From JAFLDD01 sp049314715 (GTDB lineage: Bacteria; Pseudomonadota; Alphaproteobacteria; Rickettsiales; UBA3002): 18,076 bases of DNA. The notes under the pieces are model-generated. The model did no database searches. It was not told the origin of the DNA and saw only the letters and a program-made list of their open reading frames with translations. Below, piece by piece: positions 1 through 6,632 of the stretch. The position numbers and the translations under genes are program-made. Positions within the stretch are counted from its first letter, which is position 1; the number at the start of each line of letters is the position of its first letter. The DNA lies in the NCBI GenBank assembly GCA_049314715.1, contig JBMOEL010000023.1, forward strand, positions 1 through 18,076. The letters run 5' to 3'.

Positions 1-29
1 GTGGCACCTTCATCAAAACCACCTTATTC

Positions 30-653
30 TCAAAATAATATATTTGGGTCTGACTGAATCGCGGCCCGATTCTTTTTCAGCCAATCTAAATTGTATGTTT
101 GAGTTAATGAATTGCTGGCTGATGGGGGTGCAATATCAAACTCTCCTAGGACTTTTTTCGGATAAGACGGGCCAGATCCCCAAACTGAAGGATTAATTGC
201 AATGCTTGAAGAACCGTCTGCTATTCCGCCATTAGTTCCCAGAGCGATTTTGCCAAACAGTCTGTCAAGTTCGACCATGGCATGTTTATAATAATCTGGA
301 TCGCTGATATCGTCCATATTAACACAAATGCCAGAACCGATAAACCCTTGTCTATTTCCAGTCCCATCTATTAACGCACCCACTTTTGAAATTAACAGGG
401 CTTTTTGGCCTGAGACTGTGCAGGGTAAAAGGGTGTATTGAGGACCTTTTCGTTTGTACCCAAAAAAATCTTCGAAACTTCCGTACTCGGTAACATTATT
501 TACCCACCCATCTAATGTTCTAAGTTTTCCTCCATGTTCGGCTTGTTTAGCATCGGTAAGGCAGCCCGCAGCGAAATCCTGCAGTCCGTTCACCGTTCCA
601 AACGCTATTGCGCCTATTAAGGGCTTTGGTTTTACTGTAGGCGCTTCGCTCAT
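30..653 (-). CDS. Hypothetical protein, unknown function
   Basis: A 207-residue protein that I do not recognise. The reading frame extends 6 nt further to a GTG at 659, but a GGAG lies 7 nt upstream of the ATG at 653 and only 1 nt from the GTG, so the ATG is preferred. There is no signal peptide or membrane segment, so it is probably cytosolic. It is glycine- and asparagine-rich. The order of its motifs (FGTVNG near the N-terminus, then YTLLPCTVSG, ALLIS, RQGFIGSG and a VELDRLF helix) is loosely reminiscent of the N-terminal domain of GTPase-associated (GAP1-N) proteins found in bacterial conflict systems, but this is only an impression of architecture. By eye the gene is more AT-rich than its neighbours, which may indicate recent acquisition. 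It is transcribed toward the window edge, so any downstream partner lies outside. Confidence 0.65.
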   Translation of the reverse strand: MSEAPTVKPKPLIGAIAFGTVNGLQDFAAGCLTDAKQAEHGGKLRTLDGWVNNVTEYGSFEDFFGYKRKGPQYTLLPCTVSGQKALLISKVGALIDGTGNRQGFIGSGICVNMDDISDPDYYKHAMVELDRLFGKIALGTNGGIADGSSSIAINPSVWGSGPSYPKKVLGEFDIAPPSASNSLTQTYNLDWLKKNRAAIQSDPNILF

Positions 654-747
654 GAACACACTCCACTACTTTCGATTTTACGCGAGGGCGAGGGGTGTTA
701 GTATGAAGATTATATGAAGACTCAGCAGATAAGGAGGCGTTAAAAGC

Positions 748-1227
748 CTACTTCTTCTCAGCAGGTTTTGCCGCAGGCATTGGTGGCATATCTTCCGATG
801 GTGGCACCATGCCTTCTGGCGCTATGGGTGCTGCATCAATCGCGGGTGCAACGGCAGGCTCAACCGCAGGGGCTGCTTGCTCAATCGGTGCTGCCGGCGC
901 ATCAATCGCGGGTGCGACGGGCGCACCCGTTTCTTGGGTAATGCCCGTTTCAACAGGCGCTGCTTGCTGTGTTGTCAAGGCAGGTTCTGGTGCGGGGGCA
1001 GGCGCTGATGCGGCTGCTGCTTCTGCCTCGGCGGCTTCGCGCTTGGCACGCTTGCGTTCGGCGGCAGCTTTGATAGCGGCACGGCGTTCAGCGGCTTCGG
1101 CTTTAATACCGGCTTTTTCCTCTGCCGTCAGCGGTGCGGATGCCGCGCCAAACGGTGATGCAGACTGCGCCATTGCAGCGCCGGAAAGCATGGTGGAAGC
1201 AAGCAAGACAGCCAAAGTAATACGCAT
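748..1227 (-). CDS. Ala/Pro-rich secreted protein with charged helix
   Basis: A 159-residue protein of low complexity. Residues 1-20 form a clear signal peptide ending AMA, so it is predicted to be exported to the periplasm or outside. Residues about 34-75 are an Ala/Glu/Lys/Arg-rich stretch likely to form a long charged helix. The remainder is Pro/Ala/Glu-rich and probably disordered, with a duplicated APAIDA motif at 105-110 and 127-132; the underlying DNA repeats 17 identical bases at 833-849 and 899-915. The C-terminus is Lys-rich. The start is well set by AGGAG 6 nt upstream of the ATG. No catalytic domain is visible; a periplasmic spacer or envelope linker role is a guess. It is divergent from the membrane protein gene that starts at 1435. 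Confidence 0.75.
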   Translation of the reverse strand: MRITLAVLLASTMLSGAAMAQSASPFGAASAPLTAEEKAGIKAEAAERRAAIKAAAERKRAKREAAEAEAAAASAPAPAPEPALTTQQAAPVETGITQETGAPVAPAIDAPAAPIEQAAPAVEPAVAPAIDAAPIAPEGMVPPSEDMPPMPAAKPAEKK

Positions 1228-1434
1228 GGAACGCTCCTAAATGATATTTGAGTCGGGATTACCATAGGTTACCCCAACACGCAATGCTGATACGCATCAT
1301 GGTGCATAAACCCTGTTGTTTATTGTGGGTGGGTGTTTCTTTTTAGCTAAAATGCACTGCATATCTTCATGAAACCGTCACACACAAAATGCCTCTAAAT
1401 CCCTAGAATATAAGGTGGAAGAGAGTCTATTTGG

Positions 1435-2451
1435 ATGACGCAAGAAACGGCGCAGAACGCTGAAAAACTGAAGAAGAAACGCACACCCTCAAAGGGTGAG
1501 GCGTTGTTTGACTTGGGCGTGTATGGCGGGATGAATTATATCGGCACGTTTTTGCTGACGATTCCAGTGGCGTATTCGCTCAAGCATGGCGCTCTCAAGA
1601 AATATTATATGAGCGCTCATCGCTGGCTTACCAAAAAAGGCATGAGCGATGGATTGGCGGAAAAAGTCCTCGACACCACGACGCTGATGCAGGGCGGTAA
1701 TTTAATGTTGATACCGATTGCTATGGCCGAGCACCATAAGAAAGACATCGTCAAGAATCTTAATGAATCAATAGGGGATCATGTAGACCCTAGCGCTATT
1801 GAGCAAGCGCCAGAACAAGACGCGTGGAGTTTGATTAAAAGCCGCGCGCTAGCATGGGGCGTCGTGTTTTCGAGCATGGCGGCAGCGGGTTTGTTTATGG
1901 GTAAACAGCTCGGGCAATTTGAAGAATGGTGCGGCGAGAAAACAGCAAAACTGTTTGGTGCGCAGCGTTATCGTGATGTGCCGACCAATAAAGGCGAGCG
2001 TGCCGATTTTGCAAAAGACTTGGCGGCAGGTAAGAAGGTCGCACGATCGGATTTGGCGGATGAATATGCGAAGCTTACATCCTTACAAGACGATCTTGCT
2101 GTCGGAATAAAAAAGATTCACGGCGTAGATGCAAATGTTGTCATCAAGCAGGTAAAAGAGGTTGGGCGCAAAATTGAAGGGTTTGAAACGCGCCGCTTTG
2201 CCTATGGTAAGATTGCCGCGATTGACGCCTTCGCGACGCTCGCTGCTGTGGGTCTTTTATATATGGGTACCCGTATGTTCGGTAAACAGGCGGATGGATC
2301 GGTGGAAGGCGCGAGTATTAAAGCGCCGACACGTTTGAGTGTGCATAAAGAGCCGCGCCAAGAAAAGGATGATACGCCTATTTCGGGAAAATTCGCAGAG
2401 CGCTTGACGCAGGAAAAGTCAGAAGCGGCAATTGAATTGCGCGCGATTTAA
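1435..2451 (+). CDS. Multi-pass membrane protein, unknown
   Basis: A 338-residue protein that I do not recognise. After a basic, polar N-terminus (1-20) come hydrophobic segments at about 27-49, 138-157 and 259-280, with a weaker one at 82-99, so it is an inner-membrane protein with three or four passes. A long polar region (about 160-255) containing Lys- and Asp-rich helices separates the last two segments, and the C-terminal 55 residues are charged and probably disordered. Upstream is a purine-rich stretch at 1412-1425, the nearest part (GAGAG) lying about 10 nt from the ATG, a poor but plausible ribosome site. It is divergent from the Ala/Pro-rich gene and convergent with the next gene, sharing part of the stop codon. 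No catalytic motif is evident. Confidence 0.75.
   Translation: MTQETAQNAEKLKKKRTPSKGEALFDLGVYGGMNYIGTFLLTIPVAYSLKHGALKKYYMSAHRWLTKKGMSDGLAEKVLDTTTLMQGGNLMLIPIAMAEHHKKDIVKNLNESIGDHVDPSAIEQAPEQDAWSLIKSRALAWGVVFSSMAAAGLFMGKQLGQFEEWCGEKTAKLFGAQRYRDVPTNKGERADFAKDLAAGKKVARSDLADEYAKLTSLQDDLAVGIKKIHGVDANVVIKQVKEVGRKIEGFETRRFAYGKIAAIDAFATLAAVGLLYMGTRMFGKQADGSVEGASIKAPTRLSVHKEPRQEKDDTPISGKFAERLTQEKSEAAIELRAI
2448..2451. other. Palindromic TTAA serving as stop for both strands
   Basis: The tetranucleotide TTAA supplies the TAA stop of the plus-strand membrane protein gene (2449-2451) and the TAA stop of the minus-strand peptidoglycan-binding gene (2450-2448). This is directly visible in the sequence; there is no spacer for an intervening terminator. 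Confidence 0.95.
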
Positions 2452-2873
2452 TACACGTACGTCGAGGCTGCCAACTCGCGCTTGCAGGCGCGGACGTTGC
2501 GAATCGGGTGGCCGAGATAGACGATGGCCTGAGCCGTTTCCTGCCCAATCACCCCATCAATTTTCAAACCATAATCAAACTGGAATTTGGCCACGGCTGT
2601 TTTGAACCATGGGCTGTTTTTACCATCAATCGCGCCGCGGAAATAACCAAGTTTGGTAAGTTTGCGCTGCAGAATCGCCACGTTACGCGATTCATTGGTA
2701 TAGACCATCGGCTCAAGCGGAATGATGCCGCAATGGCCAACGGTTTGGGCGTCGCTACCTGGCCCGCCAATCGTGTCGACAGGGAAGGCGAGGGCCTGCG
2801 TGCTAATCAGCATGACCGCGAGCAAGGCGGCAGACTGGGCGAGTATCGCCGAACGTGAGTGCTTGGAGCGCAT
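2448..2873 (-). CDS. Secreted peptidoglycan-binding domain protein
   Basis: A 141-residue protein with an N-terminal signal peptide (about residues 1-29, ending QALA), followed by a short linker and one PG_binding_1-type domain at about 63-120. The recognisable elements are ILQRKLTKLGYF, IDGKNSPWFKTAVAKFQ and DGVIGQETAQAI, the three-helix pattern of this family (PF01471), which binds cell-wall peptide stems. Cys48 and Cys130 flank the domain and could form a disulfide in the periplasm. No hydrolase domain is attached, so the protein is a binder or accessory rather than an enzyme. The ribosome site upstream of the ATG is weak. The gene is convergent with the membrane protein gene to the left and their stop codons overlap. 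Confidence 0.85.
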   Translation of the reverse strand: MRSKHSRSAILAQSAALLAVMLISTQALAFPVDTIGGPGSDAQTVGHCGIIPLEPMVYTNESRNVAILQRKLTKLGYFRGAIDGKNSPWFKTAVAKFQFDYGLKIDGVIGQETAQAIVYLGHPIRNVRACKRELAASTYVY

Positions 2874-2982
2874 GGGTTACCCACTTTTTGTTGTACTTAT
2901 GGCCAATATAGCTGTGGATAATAAATATTTAGTTAATGGGGGGTAATGTGACTCCTTACGCCTCTAAGATATTGCTTTACTT

Positions 2983-3082
2983 GTCATTCCTGCGAAAGCA
3001 GGAATCCAGTCTTAATCGCTATGGATTCCCGATGAAGCTGCGTAACATCGCTACGCTCGTACTTCGCTAACTCGGGAATGAC
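2983..3082. repeat. Nested palindromic intergenic repeat
   Basis: About 100 bases with nested complementary arms: GTCATTCC at 2983-2990 with GGAATGAC at 3075-3082; CCTGC-GAAA-GCAGG at 2989-3002; GGAATCCA at 3001-3008 with TGGATTCC at 3022-3029; TTCCCGA at 3026-3032 with TCGGGAA at 3072-3078. The outer motif resembles the dispersed GTCATTCC...GGAATGAC repeats found between genes in many proteobacteria, including Rickettsia relatives. It lies between two minus-strand genes, downstream of the one ending at 3089. That it is multicopy is an inference, since only one copy is in the window. Confidence 0.75.
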
Positions 3083-3088
3083 GAAATT

Positions 3089-3613
3089 TTATAAGGCTTG
3101 GGATTGGCCAACGCTGGCTTCGCGCTCGGCGAGAATGGCGGCTGCACGGTCTTTGTCGCTCATGCTGCCATTTTGTAAAATCTGCTCAATGTTATTGCCG
3201 CTGCGGCCTACACTTTGTGCCCATTCGCGTTCTGGCATTGCTTCAGCTTCTTGTGCGCGATCAGCAGCAACAGTAGGAGCCATGGTGGGAAGAATAACAG
3301 GCGTGATGGTTTGACTTTGCTCGTCAATTGACCGACTACGGTCATTATTCTCTGCAGTTTTTTTGGCCGTTTCTCGGCCATGCATGACGGAGACAATGCC
3401 GTTGAAGAGTGTGCTGGCAACAAAGGCACCAGCAATGGTGAATAAAGTTTGTGCGGCATTAAAGTTTATAATAGCTGGAGCGCCGATTATTGGTGCTAAT
3501 GCAAGCATGCCATAAAATAGGCCCATGAACAGAGCACTGGTGACCATGCCCTTAATGGCGCCTTTTATAAAATTGCCAACGTCATCTGGCTGTTGTTGAG
3601 ACACATTTCCCAT
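3089..3613 (-). CDS. Two-helix membrane protein, unknown
   Basis: A 174-residue protein of unknown function. Residues about 22-45 and 55-77 are hydrophobic and probably form a transmembrane hairpin. The remaining hundred residues are polar, rich in Glu, Arg, Ser and Ala, and contain a Pro/Thr stretch (about 103-116), suggesting a flexible soluble tail. GGTG lies a few bases upstream of the ATG and supports the start. It follows the palindromic repeat on its downstream side and is divergent from nth. The overall layout (membrane helices plus charged tail) is similar in style to the larger membrane protein at 1435-2451, but I see no sequence identity that would make them paralogues. Confidence 0.7.
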   Translation of the reverse strand: MGNVSQQQPDDVGNFIKGAIKGMVTSALFMGLFYGMLALAPIIGAPAIINFNAAQTLFTIAGAFVASTLFNGIVSVMHGRETAKKTAENNDRSRSIDEQSQTITPVILPTMAPTVAADRAQEAEAMPEREWAQSVGRSGNNIEQILQNGSMSDKDRAAAILAEREASVGQSQAL

Positions 3614-3664
3614 GTCACCATTCTAGCAAATTTGCGCAGAAGAAATGTGACAGTTACGTGAATT

Positions 3665-3670
3665 TATACT
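3665..3670 (+). promoter_or_regulatory. Possible -10 box (TATACT) upstream of nth
   Basis: TATACT differs from the consensus TATAAT at one base and lies 11 nt upstream of the nth ATG, which would give a very short 5' leader. No convincing -35 box is seen at the right spacing, and there is no Shine-Dalgarno motif before the ATG. Tentative. Confidence 0.3.
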
Positions 3671-3681
3671 AATCAACACGC

Positions 3682-4318
3682 ATGAAACCCGCACAAATTG
3701 ACCGTATATTTCGTATTTTCGCTGCCGCTAACCCTGAGCCAAAAACTGAGCTTGAGGCACCCAACCCTTATTGCCTGCTGGTAGCAATTGTGCTTTCCGC
3801 CCAAGCCACGGATGTGGGCGTTAATAAAGCGACCAAGGCGCTGTTCAAAAAGGTGAAAACCCCTGAGCAGATGGTCAAGCTAGGCGAGGCGGAGCTTAAA
3901 GAACATATCAAAACGATTGGTCTGTTTAATGCGAAGGCGAAGAATGTCATCGCGCTCTCGCAGCGGCTGATTGAGGTTTATGGTGGTGAGATTCCGCACG
4001 ATCGAGAGGCGCTGGAGACCTTGCCCGGTGTGGGCCGCAAGACCGCCAACGTCTGGCTCAATTGTGTGTTAGGCCAGCCGACCATTGCGGTGGATACGCA
4101 TGTGTTTCGTGTGGCGAATCGTCTTGGTTTGTGTAAGTGACCCACTCAAAACGGAATTGGCGCTACTTAGGGTCATTCCCAAGAAGTGGATGCAGCATGC
4201 GCACCACTGGCTGATTTTACATGGGCGCTATGTGTGCAAGGCGCGCAAACCAGAATGTATGGTATGCAGTGTCAGTGCCTATTGCGAGGCATTTGTAGGT
4301 ATAAAAAAAGGCCGATGA
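3682..4318 (+). pseudogene. nth: Endonuclease III (nth), split by a frameshift
   Basis: Endonuclease III is the base-excision repair glycosylase/AP lyase for oxidised pyrimidines. The first frame (3682-4140, 152 codons) carries the helix-hairpin-helix motif LPGVGRKTAN with Lys120 and the catalytic Asp138 in VDTH, at the same numbers as in the E. coli enzyme. It stops at TGA 4138-4140. The homologous remainder continues in the +1 frame to 4318, including HAHHWLILHGRYVC and the [4Fe-4S] ligands C-x6-C-x2-C-x5-C. Removing one base near 4129-4140 (for example yielding RLGL-VSDPLK or LCK-DPLK) restores a protein of about 211 residues, the normal family length. So the active-site part and the Fe-S cluster part are in different frames. 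A true mutation, a sequencing error and programmed +1 shifting are all possible; the stop is followed by C (TGAC), a weak termination context. No Shine-Dalgarno is seen. Confidence 0.9.
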
Positions 4319-4331
4319 TTTCTCATCGGCC
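4303..4331 (-). terminator. Rho-independent terminator of the bactofilin gene
   Basis: A perfect 9-bp stem, GGCCGATGA (4310-4318) with TCATCGGCC (4323-4331), around a 4-nt loop. On the minus strand the stem is followed by a run of seven T (from the A tract 4303-4309), the classic layout for ending the bactofilin transcript, whose gene stops at 4354. On the plus strand there is no good T run, so it is unlikely to be strong for nth. The left arm and A tract encode the last residues and stop of nth. Confidence 0.88.
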
Positions 4332-4353
4332 CTTCTATCCAAGTAGGATTTAG

Positions 4354-4974
4354 TTACGCAACGCGCTTAGGTGTTGCACCTTTTGCGCCAGCTTCTTTTA
4401 CAGTGCGGATGGAGCCTGAAAGCTGACCACCGCGCTCGATTTCGATTTCACCGTAGGTCACGTTGCCGTTCACACGACCCGTTGAGTAGATGATAAGACG
4501 GCCACGAACCACGAGGTCGCCCTCGAAGGTGCCGCTGATTTCAGCATCTTCCACTTCGGCAGTGCCTTTGAGTGCGCCGCTTTGCGCAAGTTCCACCGTG
4601 TGTACGTCTTTCATGGTGGCGTCGACCATACCTTCAATGACTACGCGGTCACAGGTGGTGATTTCACCTTTCATTTGAATATCTGGGCCAACGGTCAGCA
4701 CGCGCTTGGTATTTGATTTAAGTGCAGGAGCGGGTTGTGGTGCTGGCGTTTGTGTAACCGCTGCAGCAGGACGCGCCGCTGCCATCGCTGCGCTTGGTGC
4801 AGCAGGGCGATAGGTGGGTTGTGCAGGCGTTGCGGGTGTTGCTTGAACAGGGCGCACCGAGTCATTCGCAGCAACACTGCGCACGGACTCTGCCGCTTCT
4901 GGTGTGGTCACAATCACATCGTCTGCGCCATCTTGAATGAGTGAATCGGAACCGTCTTCCTTACGACGAAACAT
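4354..4974 (-). CDS. Bactofilin family protein
   Basis: A 206-residue polymer-forming cytoskeletal protein. The N-terminal 90 residues are polar then Ala/Pro/Thr-rich and probably disordered; residues about 93-191 form the bactofilin domain (PF04519/DUF583), seen as a regular series of short beta repeats such as KGEITTCDRVVIEGMVDA, VELAQSGALKG and GRLIIYSTGRVNGNVTYG, consistent with a right-handed beta-helix. A short basic tail follows. Bactofilins self-assemble without nucleotide and scaffold cell-wall enzymes at the membrane. The frame stays open upstream to 5055, but AAGGAG 7 nt before the ATG at 4974 fixes the start. Family members are often next to a LytM peptidase gene; none is here. 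Transcription ends at the hairpin at 4303-4331. Confidence 0.93.
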   Translation of the reverse strand: MFRRKEDGSDSLIQDGADDVIVTTPEAAESVRSVAANDSVRPVQATPATPAQPTYRPAAPSAAMAAARPAAAVTQTPAPQPAPALKSNTKRVLTVGPDIQMKGEITTCDRVVIEGMVDATMKDVHTVELAQSGALKGTAEVEDAEISGTFEGDLVVRGRLIIYSTGRVNGNVTYGEIEIERGGQLSGSIRTVKEAGAKGATPKRVA

Positions 4975-5224
4975 AGTGCTCTCCTTAGGTTGTGGCGCTT
5001 TTGCGCGGTGTTTTTTGAAGCCTAGCAGAGCCTGAGCACTGCCGAGTAGTGCCACTCTAGCGCCTCGTAATCTGGATGCCAGCGAAATATTGCGCTATCC
5101 ACATTTTTTCCTGAACCCACATGTGCGTCTAGGAATGCGTATCGCCTTCGTGCGGCGGCTCACGCAATCCAAGACTCCCATGATGCTTGCTATTTTTGGT
5201 TCACTGGACCAAAAATAGCGGCGC
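4975..5224. other. Divergent intergenic region between bactofilin and thrB
   Basis: About 250 bases hold the presumed promoters of bactofilin (minus) and thrB (plus). The only strong structure I see is the hairpin next to the thrB start. No tRNA or additional gene is apparent; ispH, which often precedes thrB in alphaproteobacteria, is absent here. Confidence 0.6.
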
Positions 5225-5228
5225 ATGG
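5178..5228 (+). promoter_or_regulatory. Long hairpin overlapping the thrB start codon
   Basis: GCTATTTTTGGT at 5189-5200 pairs perfectly over 12 bp with ACCAAAAATAGC at 5208-5219; the stem can extend inward by a T-G and a C-G pair to leave a 3-nt ACT loop. Across an internal loop, CCATG at 5178-5182 can pair with CATGG at 5224-5228, which contains the thrB ATG. No Shine-Dalgarno is visible. The structure is in the right place to control thrB translation; that role is inferred. Confidence 0.6.
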
Positions 5229-6202
5229 CCGTTTATACCCAACTTACCAATGAGACGATCGCCGAACTGGTGGAGCAGCACTATGGTTTAGGCGCGCTGT
5301 CTTTTGCCGTTGGCATCGCGCAAGGGGTTGAGAATAGTAACTATCTGCTTGATGTGATGGACGCGGATGGCGCCGAACATAAGTATATTCTTACGCTTTA
5401 TGAGAAGCGCGTGAAGTCTGAGGAGTTGCCGTTTTTTATCCATCTCATGAAACATGTGCAGGGGAAGGGGATTCCATGCCCTCAACCCATTGCGCGTAAG
5501 GATGGTGCCTATATTAGCGAGGTGCAGGGTAAGCAGGCCGCGATGGTATCATTCCTGAATGGGCGTAGCCGTACGGTCATTAAAAATCCGCATGTGAGTG
5601 AAGTGGGCGCGGCGCTTGCCAAGCTGCATGTGGCGGCGGGTGATTTCACCTTACAGCGTGCGAACGCCTTATCGCTTTCTGGATGGCGCAGCCTTGCGGG
5701 CGCACTTCAAGGCAAGCTCGATACGATTACGCAAGGTCTTGACGCTATGGTGCGTGACGAGCTTGCGTATCTTGAGGCGCATTGGCCTTCGGACTTGCCT
5801 AAGGGAATTATCCATGCGGATTGTTTTCCCGATAACGTCTTCTTCGAAGGTGATGTGCTGAGTGGGCTTATTGATTTCTATTTTGCGTGCAATGATATGC
5901 TGGCCTATGATGTCGCCATTACGCTGAATGCGTGGTGTTTTGAAAACCATAAAGAATTCAGCCCCACCAAGTCGCGCCTGCTTTTGCAGCATTACCAGAA
6001 GCATCGCCCATTCCATGACGCAGAGCGCGAAGCATTTATGATACTAGTGCGTGGTGCTGCGTTACGCTTCTTGCTGACCCGTTCCTATGACTGGATTCAC
6101 CGAACCCAAGATGCCATGGTAACGCCACTCGACCCGATGGTGTATGTGCACAAATTGCGCTTCCACCAACAGGTGCGTGATGTGAAAGAATATGGTCTAT
6201 GA
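5225..6202 (+). CDS. thrB: Homoserine kinase (APH-fold type)
   Basis: This enzyme phosphorylates homoserine to O-phosphohomoserine in threonine synthesis. It belongs to the ThrB type with an aminoglycoside-phosphotransferase/choline-kinase fold common in alphaproteobacteria, not the GHMP type of E. coli. At 325 residues it has the family length. Seen in sequence: the N-terminal lobe with GVENSNYLL (about 34-42), the catalytic loop HADCFPDN (His197, Asp199, Asn204) and the metal-binding IDF (Asp217) followed by YDVAITLNAWCF. The start is constrained by an in-frame TAG at 5216-5218, only two codons upstream. A long hairpin abuts the start. The gene overlaps rnhA by 4 nt (ATGA), indicating coupled translation. 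Confidence 0.95.
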   Translation: MAVYTQLTNETIAELVEQHYGLGALSFAVGIAQGVENSNYLLDVMDADGAEHKYILTLYEKRVKSEELPFFIHLMKHVQGKGIPCPQPIARKDGAYISEVQGKQAAMVSFLNGRSRTVIKNPHVSEVGAALAKLHVAAGDFTLQRANALSLSGWRSLAGALQGKLDTITQGLDAMVRDELAYLEAHWPSDLPKGIIHADCFPDNVFFEGDVLSGLIDFYFACNDMLAYDVAITLNAWCFENHKEFSPTKSRLLLQHYQKHRPFHDAEREAFMILVRGAALRFLLTRSYDWIHRTQDAMVTPLDPMVYVHKLRFHQQVRDVKEYGL

Positions 6203-6630
6203 AACATATCAAAATCTACACGGATGGCGCCTGTAGCGGCAACCCTGGACCTGGGGGTTGGGGTGCGTTGCTCGTATATGGCGAGACTGAAAAAGAGATT
6301 CACGGCGGTGAAAAAGATACGACCAATAATCGCATGGAAATGATGGCGGTGATTATGGCGCTCAAGCACCTTAAGGAACCGTGCAAGGTCGATCTTTATA
6401 CGGATAGTAAATATGTCACGCAGGGGATGACCGAGTGGGTACGTACATGGAAGGCGAAGGGTTGGAAGACGGCAGATAAAAAACCCGTGAAGAATGTGGA
6501 TCTTTGGCAGGAGCTCGAGCGTCAGGCCGAGCGCCACAACGTCACGTGGCATTGGGTGAAGGGTCACGCAGGCCATGCAGAAAATGAACGCGCCGATGCG
6601 TTAGCGCGTTCAGCAATAACCAAAGGGTAA
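6199..6630 (+). CDS. rnhA: Ribonuclease HI
   Basis: RNase HI degrades the RNA strand of RNA-DNA hybrids, removing R-loops and primers in the cytoplasm. The 143-residue protein is the usual single-domain length. The catalytic carboxylates are all present: Asp9 in IYTDGACSGNPGPGG, Glu47 in NNRMEMMA, Asp69 in LYTDSKYV and Asp133 in NERADALA; His123 sits in WVKGHAGH. A basic protrusion with the family pattern VRTWKAKGWKT is at about 81-91. The ATG lies inside the thrB stop (ATGA), and the linked thrB-rnhA order is common in alphaproteobacteria. The next gene starts 2 nt after the TAA. Confidence 0.98.
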   Translation: MKHIKIYTDGACSGNPGPGGWGALLVYGETEKEIHGGEKDTTNNRMEMMAVIMALKHLKEPCKVDLYTDSKYVTQGMTEWVRTWKAKGWKTADKKPVKNVDLWQELERQAERHNVTWHWVKGHAGHAENERADALARSAITKG

Positions 6631-6632
6631 TT

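Noticed and set aside
809..1240. Plus-strand Ala/Gly-rich frame opposite the secreted Ala/Pro-rich gene
   Set aside because: The minus-strand frame has a proper signal peptide and AGGAG site; the opposite frame only mirrors its repetitive codons.
1228..1434. Search for a promoter or RNA gene in the divergent region
   Set aside because: Some TAGAAT/TATAAG-like hexamers occur near 1404-1414 but no matching -35 box; no tRNA-like or stable hairpin structure was seen.
3078..3314. Plus-strand frame overlapping the palindromic repeat and the two-helix membrane gene
   Set aside because: It starts in the repeat and runs antisense to the more convincing minus-strand gene with membrane helices.
4975..5055. 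27-codon upstream extension of the bactofilin frame
   Set aside because: The strong AAGGAG is placed for the ATG at 4974, and the extension is not part of the bactofilin pattern.
6097..6576. Minus-strand frame of 159 codons opposite rnhA and the thrB end
   Set aside because: rnhA and thrB are unmistakable on the plus strand; the antisense frame shows no recognisable domain.
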